Source of the DNA: an uncultured Slackia sp.
GTDB lineage: Bacteria; Actinomycetota; Coriobacteriia; Coriobacteriales; Eggerthellaceae
DNA: 11,097 bases
Direction of reading: 5' to 3'
Assembly (NCBI GenBank): GCA_900553775.1
Contig: USEZ01000051.1
Location: 1 to 11,097, forward strand
Below are positions 1-6,020 of this stretch, one piece after another. Every line of letters starts with the position of its first letter. The first letter of the stretch is position 1. Below the pieces are notes generated by a model. The model was not told where the DNA came from, searched no databases, and saw only the letters and a program-made list of their open reading frames with translations. Both the position numbers and the translations under genes were made by a program.

Positions 1-141
1 ACGGTGAATCGCGCTGATGCTTATATGGGTCTTGCCAAGCTCGATGCGTGATATATACGCTTTTCCTTTTGAGCTGCCTATCATGAGAGCGAGTTTATCC
101 TGCGCCATTTCCTGTTCCAAGCGGAATCGTCGTATTCGCAT
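1..141 (-). CDS. XRE-family helix-turn-helix regulator, N-terminal 47 codons (runs off left edge)
   Basis: Reading the minus strand from an ATG at 141 gives 47 codons with no stop before the window edge. The peptide fits the start of an XRE/Cro-type DNA-binding domain: an opening basic helix (RIRRFRLEQEMAQDKLA), the turn IGSS, then a recognition helix with the family hallmark YISRIELGK at about residues 29-37, followed by THIS. The frame stays open upstream; the only other start is a TTG at 276, and its extra residues do not resemble the family, so ATG 141 is preferred despite a poor Shine-Dalgarno. The gene is more AT-rich than the rest of the window and lies 230 bases beyond the 3' end of tRNA-Thr. 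Its target and C-terminal part are not visible. Domain call is good; start is moderate. Confidence 0.72.
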   Translation of the reverse strand, partial: MRIRRFRLEQEMAQDKLALMIGSSKGKAYISRIELGKTHISISAIHR

Positions 142-318
142 AACGAGCTTCTGCAGGAAAAGAAGGGTTCGTGGGAATACGCGACGAAGACGAAAAGTGG
201 CCTCAATAGTGATGGACTCGGAGCGCTTCTTTCGGAAATGATAGCAAGGTAGTGATCGTATTATGACGATGGACAAAAATAATTTTCCCGCAGTTTTCTC
301 CGCGAGTAGATTGAAAGA

Positions 319-362
319 CGGGAACAAAGAAACAGGCCAGCCAAGTTTCCTTGACTGACCTG
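319..362 (-). terminator. Intrinsic terminator of tRNA-Thr
   Basis: On the minus strand a 13-bp stem (350-362 with 333-345) closes a GAAA tetraloop and is followed by the T-rich run GTTTCTTTGTT. Two stem positions are G-T wobbles when read as minus-strand RNA but A-C mismatches on the plus strand, so the structure only folds well in the tRNA-Thr direction. It starts 10 bases after the encoded CCA. Confidence 0.85.
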
Positions 363-371
363 CACTTTTTC

Positions 372-447
372 TGGAGCCAACGAGCGGATTCGAACCGCTG
401 ACCTACGCATTACGAGTGCGTTGCTCTACCAACTGAGCCACATCGGC
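372..447 (-). tRNA. tRNA-Thr(CGT)
   Basis: The minus strand folds as a complete 76-base cloverleaf. The acceptor GCCGATG pairs with CGTTGGC (two G-T wobbles), the D arm is GCTC/GAGC, and the anticodon stem ACGCA/TGCGT holds loop CTCGTAA. The T arm is AGCGG-TTCGAAT-CCGCT, with discriminator T and encoded CCA. Anticodon CGT reads ACG threonine codons, which are frequent in a high-GC genome. It has its own promoter (476-504) and terminator (319-362), so it is a single-gene unit. Confidence 0.97.
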
Positions 448-475
448 ACACTGCGTTATGTAAACGCGAATGAGG

Positions 476-504
476 ATTATAGCGGTTCTCTTTCGTTTCG
501 TCTA
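476..504 (-). promoter_or_regulatory. Sigma-70-like promoter of tRNA-Thr
   Basis: On the minus strand a perfect -10 box TATAAT (481-476) lies 17 bases from a -35-like TAGACG (504-499, 4 of 6 matches to TTGACA). Transcription would start near 469, about 22 bases before the mature tRNA-Thr 5' end. Confidence 0.75.
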
Positions 505-798
505 GCTTATTTTTCGCCAAGGCCATCGAACTCGCCCGATTCTCGTCTCACGACGCGAGCCAGGCGGAAATATGGGCAGGGCCGGCAACTCTGCGCGAAA
601 ACGGAATACCGCGATGGACAGGGACGCCGATCCGCATTCCGAAAACGCAACCCCGGCCCCGCAAGTGCATCGAACGCGCGAATCAGGCAGCAGGATCGAC
701 AGGAGGAACCGACAGTCGCCCAAACGGGCGCTCTATGGGAATCGTCGCGAAAACGAATGAGGCTGAAAACGTCCGCGAGAAAAGCGGGAAGACGAGAA
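505..798. other. Gap between tRNA-Gln and the tRNA-Thr promoter, no gene supported
   Basis: This GC-rich stretch lies downstream of tRNA-Gln. Several short open frames cross both strands, but none has a convincing ribosome binding site or a recognisable product, and they extend into the tRNA genes. The clearest structure is a 5-bp hairpin CGCCC-AAAC-GGGCG at 717-730, without a T-run in either direction. A weak stem CCGC/GCGG near 762-780 precedes ACGTTTT on the minus strand and could be a poor tRNA-Gln terminator. Nothing else stands out. Confidence 0.5.
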
Positions 799-872
799 TG
801 GCTGGGCCACCAGGACTCGAACCTAGACTAAAGGCACCAAAAACCCTTGTGCTGCCATTACACCATGGCCCA
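799..872 (-). tRNA. tRNA-Gln(TTG)
   Basis: The minus strand folds as a 74-base tRNA. Acceptor TGGGCCA pairs fully with TGGCCCA, the discriminator is G and CCA is encoded. The anticodon stem AGGGT/GCCTT holds loop TTTTGGT with anticodon TTG. The T arm is CTAGG-TTCGAGT-CCTGG. The weak first acceptor pair T-A is typical of bacterial tRNA-Gln. The gene begins only 13 bases after the T-run of the tRNA-Lys terminator, and no promoter can be read between them. Confidence 0.95.
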
Positions 873-885
873 ATTCCGCCGGTAC

Positions 886-911
886 AAAAAAGGCGGGCAT
901 CGCCCGGCCTT
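886..911 (-). terminator. Intrinsic terminator between tRNA-Lys and tRNA-Gln
   Basis: On the minus strand, AAGG-(C bulge)-CGGGC, loop GAT, then GCCCG-CCTT is followed by an unbroken run of six T (891-886). The stem is GC-rich and the T-run is canonical. It begins 15 bases after the tRNA-Lys CCA and ends 13 bases before tRNA-Gln. Confidence 0.85.
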
Positions 912-926
912 CTAAAACATCATGCA

Positions 927-1002
927 TGGTGGGCCGTGAGGGAGTCGAACCCGCGGCCTTGGGATTAAAAGTCCCCTGCTCTACCAGCTGAGCTAACGGC
1001 CC
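927..1002 (-). tRNA. tRNA-Lys(TTT)
   Basis: The minus strand gives a 76-base tRNA. Acceptor GGGCCGT pairs with ACGGCCC, the D arm is GCTC/GAGC, the anticodon loop is CTTTTAA (anticodon TTT), the discriminator is A and CCA is encoded. Two stem positions are mismatched: 27-43 (G with A) in the anticodon stem GGGGA/TCCCA, and 50-64 (C with T) in the T stem GCGGG/CCCTC. The rest is canonical and the gene has a strong promoter, so it is probably functional. Confidence 0.93.
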
Positions 1003-1035
1003 ACGTTCATGACATGCGCTCATGCGCAAGTAGGT

Positions 1036-1064
1036 ATTGTAGCTGCCATCAGCCTATCGGTCAA
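1036..1064 (-). promoter_or_regulatory. Sigma-70-like promoter of tRNA-Lys
   Basis: On the minus strand, -35 TTGACC (1064-1059) and -10 TACAAT (1041-1036) are separated by exactly 17 bases, each matching 5 of 6 consensus positions. Predicted start near 1029 leaves a leader of about 27 bases before tRNA-Lys. Confidence 0.8.
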
Positions 1065-1086
1065 TGGAAATTCACAGGGCGATAAG

Positions 1087-1108
1087 AAAAAAGACGCCGA
1101 AGCGTCTT
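1087..1108 (-). terminator. Intrinsic terminator of tRNA-Leu
   Basis: On the minus strand a perfect 7-bp stem AAGACGC/GCGTCTT closes the very stable TTCG tetraloop and runs into four further T. It begins 11 bases after the tRNA-Leu CCA and ends just upstream of the tRNA-Lys promoter, separating the two units. Confidence 0.9.
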
Positions 1109-1119
1109 GATGAAATCGA

Positions 1120-1203
1120 TGGTGCCCGAGGCGAGATTCGAACTCGCACGTCTTTCAACAACGGTTTTTGAGACCGCCACGTCTGCCATTCCGTCACTCG
1201 GGC
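1120..1203 (-). tRNA. tRNA-Leu(CAA)
   Basis: The minus strand folds as an 84-base class II tRNA. Acceptor GCCCGAG pairs with CTCGGGC, the discriminator is A and CCA is encoded. The anticodon stem GCGGT/ACCGT holds loop CTCAAAA with anticodon CAA (TTG leucine codons). A long variable arm follows, and the T arm is GCGAG-TTCGAAT-CTCGC. The long variable arm and discriminator A fit leucine identity. Confidence 0.96.
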
Positions 1204-1213
1204 GCGATGACAT

Positions 1214-1242
1214 ATTATAAACCAAGAACCACCTGCTGCCAA
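1214..1242 (-). promoter_or_regulatory. Sigma-70-like promoter of tRNA-Leu
   Basis: On the minus strand, -35 TTGGCA (1242-1237) and a perfect -10 TATAAT (1219-1214) are separated by 17 bases. The predicted start near 1207 is only about 4 bases before the mature tRNA, so the 5' leader would be very short. Confidence 0.82.
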
Positions 1243-1243
1243 G

Positions 1244-1271
1244 AATCCATTTGCATACCTGCAAATGGATT
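1244..1271. repeat. Perfect 12-bp inverted repeat abutting the tRNA-Leu -35 box
   Basis: AATCCATTTGCA (1244-1255) and TGCAAATGGATT (1260-1271) are exact reverse complements around the 4-base loop TACC. The repeat is AT-rich within a very GC-rich neighbourhood. It lies downstream of the last dms-operon gene, one base from the tRNA-Leu -35 hexamer. No T-run follows it in either direction, so it is not a standard intrinsic terminator. It could be an operator or a transcript 3'-end structure. Confidence 0.75.
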
Positions 1272-1326
1272 GCGCCTGCGCGGCGCGCGGCAATGCAGCA
1301 CGCCCCGCCGCCGCGGCATACACCGC

Positions 1327-1345
1327 GCGAAACGGCCGTTTTCGC
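1327..1345. repeat. Small stem-loop just after the last dms-operon gene
   Basis: GCGAAA (1327-1332) and TTTCGC (1340-1345) flank a 7-base loop, about 10 bases beyond the stop codon of the ferric-reductase-like gene. No T-run follows on the minus strand. It may protect the mRNA 3' end, but an intrinsic terminator is not visible here. Confidence 0.35.
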
Positions 1346-1354
1346 ACCGGATCC

Positions 1355-2041
1355 CTAAGCCGAACGGCGCGCCTCCTTGGCGTCGAGCACGGCCCGGATC
1401 GAACGCAGCGCCGCGTAAACGACGAACACCGCGGAATACGCGGCAACGCCGCGAAGCGCCGCCTCGCCCCCGCCGAGCGCGCTCGGAAGAAGCATCGCCA
1501 GCACATGCACGTAGATGAGCCCGTAAAACGCGTAGGCCGACTTCTGCACCTTCGTCCAAACGGACGCCTTCATCGCATTCTTCACGCGCGAAAGCGACGT
1601 GACGCCCAGCACCGCAAGCAAAACCGCGAGCACGGCCGCGGCGAGCAAGCCGATCGCGATGAAGGGGTTCGCCAGCGCCGAAGCGATCACGCGCGGCACA
1701 TACGACATGGTGTAGGCGGCCATATGGGCGCATACGAGAATGCAGGCCATGATCGAAAGCTCGGCGCGTACGGGCCCCAGCATGCGGCGGGGCTTCGAAC
1801 CGCGCGGCAGCACCCCGATGAACATGACCGTGAAAAACAGCGCCATGGGGAGCGTGGCCTTCTGCATGAGCAGGAACACGCCGCCTTTCAACCAGGCAGG
1901 CAGCATGCCGGCGACGCCCGAGAGATAAAGCGCCACCAACACGAAAGCCGCTCCGTAATAGAAAGGCGCGTATTTCTTGATGCTCGATTTGAACACGGCC
2001 GAAAACGCGACGACCGCCGCGCACGAAAGAAGAAGAGCCAT
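1355..2041 (-). CDS. Ferric-reductase-like / MsrQ (YedZ)-like haem membrane protein
   Basis: This 228-residue protein is almost entirely hydrophobic, with about six membrane segments. Segments 3-5 fit the ferric-reductase-like transmembrane family that includes the MsrQ/YedZ haem protein: an RRMLG element at 85-89, H106 in the following helix, the loop TSLSRVKNAMKASVW at 148-162, and H179. The 73-residue spacing H106-H179 equals that of the E. coli MsrQ ligands H91 and H164. The position matching MsrQ H151 is Q166. Its ATG lies 4 bases after the torD stop, with AAAGGCGG inside the end of torD as ribosome binding site, so it is operonic with the chaperone. A role in electron transfer between the quinone pool and the reductase is an inference. 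No periplasmic partner such as MsrP is encoded nearby. Confidence 0.78.
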   Translation of the reverse strand: MALLLSCAAVVAFSAVFKSSIKKYAPFYYGAAFVLVALYLSGVAGMLPAWLKGGVFLLMQKATLPMALFFTVMFIGVLPRGSKPRRMLGPVRAELSIMACILVCAHMAAYTMSYVPRVIASALANPFIAIGLLAAAVLAVLLAVLGVTSLSRVKNAMKASVWTKVQKSAYAFYGLIYVHVLAMLLPSALGGGEAALRGVAAYSAVFVVYAALRSIRAVLDAKEARRSA

Positions 2042-2045
2042 GCCG

Positions 2046-2750
2046 CTACCGCCTTTCGTCGCGCACGAGACGGTCGAGCTCGTCCAGATAGCGCATCGCG
2101 AGCCTTGCGAAGCAGCGGTACGGCTCGATCAGGGTGTTCACGGCCGTCTGCTCCATGAATCCGGGCATCCAGGCCAGCGCATGGTCGGCGGCGAACTCCA
2201 CGATGCGCCCGCTCCACAACGCGCGGGCCTGCACATCTCCCACGCGGATCGCCTCGGCCTCATGGGCATGCAGATACGCCAAGAACTGCAGCTCGCGGAA
2301 AATGCTGTCGCCCGGCTCGCGGTGCTCGTCCACCGTGGCCACGCCCGCCTCATGCATGCAACGCTCCACGGCCAGGGCCACCGGCGAGCGAAACAGGCTC
2401 GGCGCCCCGTGCGCGCCCGATGCCCGATGGCGGAAACAGCTTTCGTACGGCCATACGGGAACGTGGGCGCCCGGGGTGAGAAACATCCTGCTGTACTCGC
2501 GGCGCAGGCTCTCCTCGTCCGCCTGTTCGTCGCGAAACGCCTTGTCGCACGCCGCGATCAGGCTCTCGTCGGCGGGAGAAAGCTCCTCGCATGCGTCGAG
2601 CGCGCTTGCGCGCCAATCGTCGAGAAACGCGCCGTCGCCCAAAGCGGCCGCAAGCCCGGCCGTCGGGAATTCGAACGACGCCGCCGTCAACGTGGCCAAA
2701 TCGGACAGGCCGACGGCGCGATGCAGCGCCCGGATGTCGCGTTCTTCCAT
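2046..2750 (-). CDS. torD: TorD/DmsD-family molybdoenzyme chaperone
   Basis: This 234-residue, soluble, all-helical protein carries the hallmarks of the TorD/DmsD/NarJ chaperone family: an EYSRMFLTPG segment followed by VPVWPYES in the middle, then EPGDSIFRELQFLAYL, matching the family's E-P-x-D-H...E-L-x-F motif with S in place of the usual H. Family members bind the Tat signal of the catalytic subunit in the cytoplasm and assist insertion of the molybdenum cofactor before export; the client here is presumably the DmsA-like protein of the same operon. The ATG at 2750 is preferred over an in-frame TTG at 2753, because AGGAGG at 2761-2756 sits 5 bases from the ATG but only 2 from the TTG. A strong terminator separates it from the ferredoxin subunit upstream. 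The member-specific name (TorD or DmsD) is uncertain. Confidence 0.9.
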   Translation of the reverse strand: MEERDIRALHRAVGLSDLATLTAASFEFPTAGLAAALGDGAFLDDWRASALDACEELSPADESLIAACDKAFRDEQADEESLRREYSRMFLTPGAHVPVWPYESCFRHRASGAHGAPSLFRSPVALAVERCMHEAGVATVDEHREPGDSIFRELQFLAYLHAHEAEAIRVGDVQARALWSGRIVEFAADHALAWMPGFMEQTAVNTLIEPYRCFARLAMRYLDELDRLVRDERR

Positions 2751-2755
2751 CAAAA

Positions 2756-2761
2756 CCTCCT
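2756..2761 (-). promoter_or_regulatory. Ribosome binding site that fixes the torD start
   Basis: A perfect AGGAGG on the minus strand, 5 bases before ATG 2750 and 2 bases before the competing TTG 2753, supports the ATG. Confidence 0.8.
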
Positions 2762-2774
2762 GAAACGTCCGCCG

Positions 2775-2806
2775 AAAAATGCAGGGCCCGAAAACGGGCC
2801 CTGCAT
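2775..2806 (-). terminator. Strong intrinsic terminator between dmsB and torD
   Basis: A perfect 12-bp stem (2795-2806 with 2779-2790; minus-strand arms ATGCAGGGCCCG and CGGGCCCTGCAT) closes a TTTT loop and runs into T-rich TTTTT, the first T of which belongs to the stem. It begins 26 bases after the dmsB stop codon. Only 13 bases separate its T-run from the torD ribosome binding site, so no separate torD promoter fits. It probably terminates most dmsCAB transcripts and lets a fraction through. Confidence 0.85.
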
Positions 2807-2832
2807 GTTCGGAGGGGAATACGGCTTATCGG

Positions 2833-3495
2833 CTACTCGAGGTAGAACACGTTCGGAGCGGTTCCCGCACCCTCGCGCAGCTTGCGGTATTTGCGGCCCT
2901 CGATGGCCTTGCTCACGTCGGACTCGGGATCGTCCAGGTCGCCCCAGAAGCGGGCGCCCGCCAGGCACAGCTGCATGCAGGCGGGAACTTCGCCGCGATC
3001 AATCAGGTTGTGGCAGAAGGTGCACTTCTCCACGGTGCCTTCCTGATGCACGGGAGCGTCGGCCTCGCCCACGACCACGTCGAGGTAGTACTCCGGATCG
3101 CCCTCGTTCATCATGCGCACGTTCTCATACGGGCATGCCATGACGCACGCGCGGCAGCCGATGCACAGCGAGCTGTCCACCCAGACGATACCGTCTTCGC
3201 GCTTCTGCGTGGCGCCCGTCGGGCACACCGGCAGGCACGCCGGGTTCTCGCAGTGCTGGCACTGCACCGGCAGAAACGTCAGGATGCAGTTCGGGAACAC
3301 GCCGCCCGCGTTGTCGTTGGCGATGGCGCCGTGGGCCACCGCGGTGCCGAAGGTATCGGGATCGGTGTCGCCTTTCGTGTACACCGTGTTATAGGTGATG
3401 TTCTTCGGCAGGTTGTTGGCGATTTTGCACGCCGTGGCGCACGCCTGGCATCCGACGCATCGGTTCAGGTCGATAGCCATTCCGTATCGAGTCAT
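2833..3495 (-). CDS. dmsB: DmsB-like four-cluster [4Fe-4S] electron-transfer subunit
   Basis: This 220-residue protein has the four cysteine groups typical of DmsB/NrfC/PsrB-type ferredoxin subunits: C13-x2-C16-x2-C19-x3-C23; C79-x2-C82-x4-C87-x3-C91; C111-x2-C114-x2-C117-x3-C121; and C158-x2-C161-x11-C173-x3-C177. In the family these hold four [4Fe-4S] clusters that pass electrons from the quinol-oxidising membrane anchor to the molybdopterin subunit. There is no signal peptide, so export would be by hitch-hiking with the Tat-carrying DmsA-like partner. The ATG at 3495 follows a strong AGGAGGGG ribosome binding site and lies 14 bases after the dmsA stop. Length fits DmsB (about 200 residues). 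Confidence 0.95.
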   Translation of the reverse strand: MTRYGMAIDLNRCVGCQACATACKIANNLPKNITYNTVYTKGDTDPDTFGTAVAHGAIANDNAGGVFPNCILTFLPVQCQHCENPACLPVCPTGATQKREDGIVWVDSSLCIGCRACVMACPYENVRMMNEGDPEYYLDVVVGEADAPVHQEGTVEKCTFCHNLIDRGEVPACMQLCLAGARFWGDLDDPESDVSKAIEGRKYRKLREGAGTAPNVFYLE

Positions 3496-3509
3496 TGTCC
3501 CCTCCTACC

Positions 3510-6008
3510 TTACAGCTTCTCGACGGCCACGGCCTGATCGAAGTAGCACTGGTTGCGGCTTACCTGGTTGTAATCGTTGAACGAGATCGTCGCGAAGTCG
3601 CCGTCGATATGCTCGCGCGTCAGGAAGCTGCGCGGGCAGTTGATCGTCTTGGGCGCCTGGCCCGCGTTGATGACGGCCAGCAGCGTCACCGAACCGCGGT
3701 CGTTGTACAGGCGCACGGTGTCGCCTTCGACGATGCCCAGCTCGGCCGCGTCGTCCGGGTTGAAACGGGCGATCGGCTGCTTCTCGAACTCCTTCATGTA
3801 TCCAACGTCCCACCACTGGGTGTGGTTGCGGGTGCGCATGTGCTCGGCGAGCACCGTGAAGGGATACTTCTCGCGGATCGGCGCCTTGAGATTCGCCTCG
3901 CGCGCGGGCTCCCAGTACAACATGAGGTGCTCTTTGCTCTCATCGATTTCCTGACCGATATTGTAGTCGGGAACGATCTTCTCCTGCCAGAAGCGGGCGC
4001 GACCCGTGGGGAACGGGAACTTGCCGCCTTCGAGGGCGATGACGGGAAGGGAGTGGTTGCGCGCAACCTTGGTCTCGCGCAGCGTGTCGTAGGTGATGCC
4101 TTCCTTTTTCGCGATGGGGCTGTCGAGCCACAGGTTGATGTAGTCCTTCTCGTCGAACTCGAAGAACTCGCCATAGCCCATGGCCTCGCCGAGCATCTTG
4201 TACACCTCGAAGTCGGGCTTGCTCTCATAGAGCGGCTCGACGGCGCGCTCGTTGTACACGAGGTACGGCATGTTGTAAGCACGCACGCGCAGGTCCTCGG
4301 CCTCGAACCAGTGGCAGGCAGGAAGCAGGATGTCGGCATAGAGCGCGGTGTCGTTCATGGTCATTTCCTGAACCACGACGAAATCGAACTCTTCGAGCAT
4401 CTTCTTCGTCTCGTTCTGCTCGGTCTGGTTGGACACGATGTTGGTGCACGAGCAATACAGCGCCTTGACGGGGAACGGCTCGCCCACCAGCGTCTGGTTG
4501 TGCACGATATCGTAGATGGCGGTCCAGTTCAGGTTGCGGCCGGGGCCCATGGGCTTCTCACCCGTGGAGCTGGGCTGATTCACGCAGCCCCTGGCGTTGC
4601 TGATGCCGAAGTTGCCGGCGCCCGAACCCAGGCCGGCGCCCGACTTGCCGATATTGCCGGTCAAAAGCATGAGGGCGAAGACGCACTCGTACGAGTAGAT
4701 GCCGTTAAAGTAGTGGTTCAGGCCCTGGTTCATGCACGTGGTGACGGGACCTTCCTGGCCGTACATGCGCGCAAGACGCTTGATATCCTCGACGGAAACG
4801 CCGCTGATCTCGGAAGCCTGCTCGACCGTCCACTCGTTGATGCGGTCGATAAGCATGCTGTAGACGGAACGCACGGCGAAGCCTTCCACCTCGGCAGGCA
4901 CGCCGTCGAGAGAGGGCTTTTCGGCCTCAGTGTGCGGCAACGCAGACTGCGTGACCTCGTCCCACACCAGCTCGGGGTCGATGACGGTGGGCTTGCCGGT
5001 CTGGGGATTGACGGGACCCTCTTCGGGAGCCACGCCCAGATCGCTGCGGCGCAGGAAGGTGTTGTCCTCTTTGACGAGGAACGGGGCGTCGGTGTGGGCG
5101 CGCACGAACTCGGTGTCCTGCCAGTTGTTGTCAATAACCTCGCGCAGCACGCCGAGCGCCAGAGCGCCGTCGGTGGCGGGGTTGACGGGAACGAACCAGT
5201 CGGACTTGGCGACATTGGTGTTGTATCCAATGTCGATGCAGGTCAGCTGCGCGCCCGCCTCTTTCGCATCGAGATAGAAGCGGATGATCTGCTTGCAGGA
5301 AACGGTGGGATTGGTGCCCCAGATCACCACGTGATTGGCATTGCACCAATCGGCGGGGTCGCTCATAGCGGAACCCGGGCCGAACATCTTGGACATGCGG
5401 TCCTGGAACGCGATATCGCGGTCGGGAAGCAGGCTGCATGCGCCCATGACGGTCTGCAGGTGCTGCATGACCGAACCGTCGGCGGTGCCGCCGCCGAGCA
5501 GGCCGGTGTTGCCGGAGCCCAGGAAGAACACGATGGACTCGGGGCCGAACTCCTCGCGGTAGCCCTTCCATTTGTCGGTGATTTCCTTGATAGCCTCATC
5601 CCAGGTGATGCGCTCGAATTTGCCCTCGCCGCGCTCGCCCACGCGACGCATGGGGTACTTCAGACGCTCGGCGCTGTACACGCGCGCAGGATGCGAAAGG
5701 CCCTTGGGGCAGATGCGGTTGAAGCGGCGCTCTTCGGCGATGTCGCCCGCCGTGGTGCGCACGACCTGGCCGTCGCGCACGTGCACGTTGAGGTAGCATC
5801 CCTGGACGCACTGCGAACGGCAGGCGCCGGAGAAGATCTGCTCCTGGCCCGCCTTCGCGGCGGCCTCGTCGGCCGCGGTCAGGGCCCCTTCGCTCGCGGA
5901 GCAGCCGGTCAAAGCGCCGGCGGCGCCGAGCACGGCCGCGCCCTTGATGAACGAGCGGCGCGAGAACCCGCGCTGCGCGTCGGTGTTCGAAATTGCCTTT
6001 TCAGTCAT
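3510..6008 (-). CDS. dmsA: DmsA-like molybdopterin oxidoreductase catalytic subunit, Tat-exported
   Basis: This 832-residue protein belongs to the DMSO-reductase (molybdo-bis-PGD) family. It begins with a twin-arginine signal, SRRSFIK at residues 16-22, a hydrophobic stretch, and a lipobox-like LTGC ending at C36. An N-terminal [4Fe-4S] motif follows: C63-x3-C67-x3-C71-x28-C100 with RICPKG, the spacing seen in DmsA-type enzymes. The middle carries cofactor-binding segments, such as VVIWGTNP and a C/G-rich GNIGKSGAG. The C-terminal 110 residues or so form the molybdopterin dinucleotide-binding domain (from AEHMRTRNHTQWW to SRNQCYF). Mature enzyme would act outside the membrane, receiving electrons via DmsB and DmsC. 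The substrate is unknown; DMSO, TMAO or another oxidised compound is possible. The ATG follows AGGAGGGGG that overlaps the dmsC stop codon. Confidence 0.93.
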   Translation of the reverse strand: MTEKAISNTDAQRGFSRRSFIKGAAVLGAAGALTGCSASEGALTAADEAAAKAGQEQIFSGACRSQCVQGCYLNVHVRDGQVVRTTAGDIAEERRFNRICPKGLSHPARVYSAERLKYPMRRVGERGEGKFERITWDEAIKEITDKWKGYREEFGPESIVFFLGSGNTGLLGGGTADGSVMQHLQTVMGACSLLPDRDIAFQDRMSKMFGPGSAMSDPADWCNANHVVIWGTNPTVSCKQIIRFYLDAKEAGAQLTCIDIGYNTNVAKSDWFVPVNPATDGALALGVLREVIDNNWQDTEFVRAHTDAPFLVKEDNTFLRRSDLGVAPEEGPVNPQTGKPTVIDPELVWDEVTQSALPHTEAEKPSLDGVPAEVEGFAVRSVYSMLIDRINEWTVEQASEISGVSVEDIKRLARMYGQEGPVTTCMNQGLNHYFNGIYSYECVFALMLLTGNIGKSGAGLGSGAGNFGISNARGCVNQPSSTGEKPMGPGRNLNWTAIYDIVHNQTLVGEPFPVKALYCSCTNIVSNQTEQNETKKMLEEFDFVVVQEMTMNDTALYADILLPACHWFEAEDLRVRAYNMPYLVYNERAVEPLYESKPDFEVYKMLGEAMGYGEFFEFDEKDYINLWLDSPIAKKEGITYDTLRETKVARNHSLPVIALEGGKFPFPTGRARFWQEKIVPDYNIGQEIDESKEHLMLYWEPAREANLKAPIREKYPFTVLAEHMRTRNHTQWWDVGYMKEFEKQPIARFNPDDAAELGIVEGDTVRLYNDRGSVTLLAVINAGQAPKTINCPRSFLTREHIDGDFATISFNDYNQVSRNQCYFDQAVAVEKL

Positions 6009-6020
6009 TGTTTCCCCCTC

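Noticed and set aside
717..730. Hairpin CGCCC-AAAC-GGGCG as a tRNA-Gln terminator
   Set aside because: Only 5 bp, no T-run on either strand, and about 70 bases beyond the tRNA.
421..1029. Short proteins crossing the tRNA genes on both strands
   Set aside because: They run through mature tRNA sequence and lack ribosome binding sites; tRNA-derived open frames are common artefacts.
1215..2217. Several overlapping Arg/Ala-rich frames on both strands around the haem-protein gene
   Set aside because: Only the frame 1355-2041 gives membrane segments, family motifs and an operonic start; the others are arginine-rich frame shadows.
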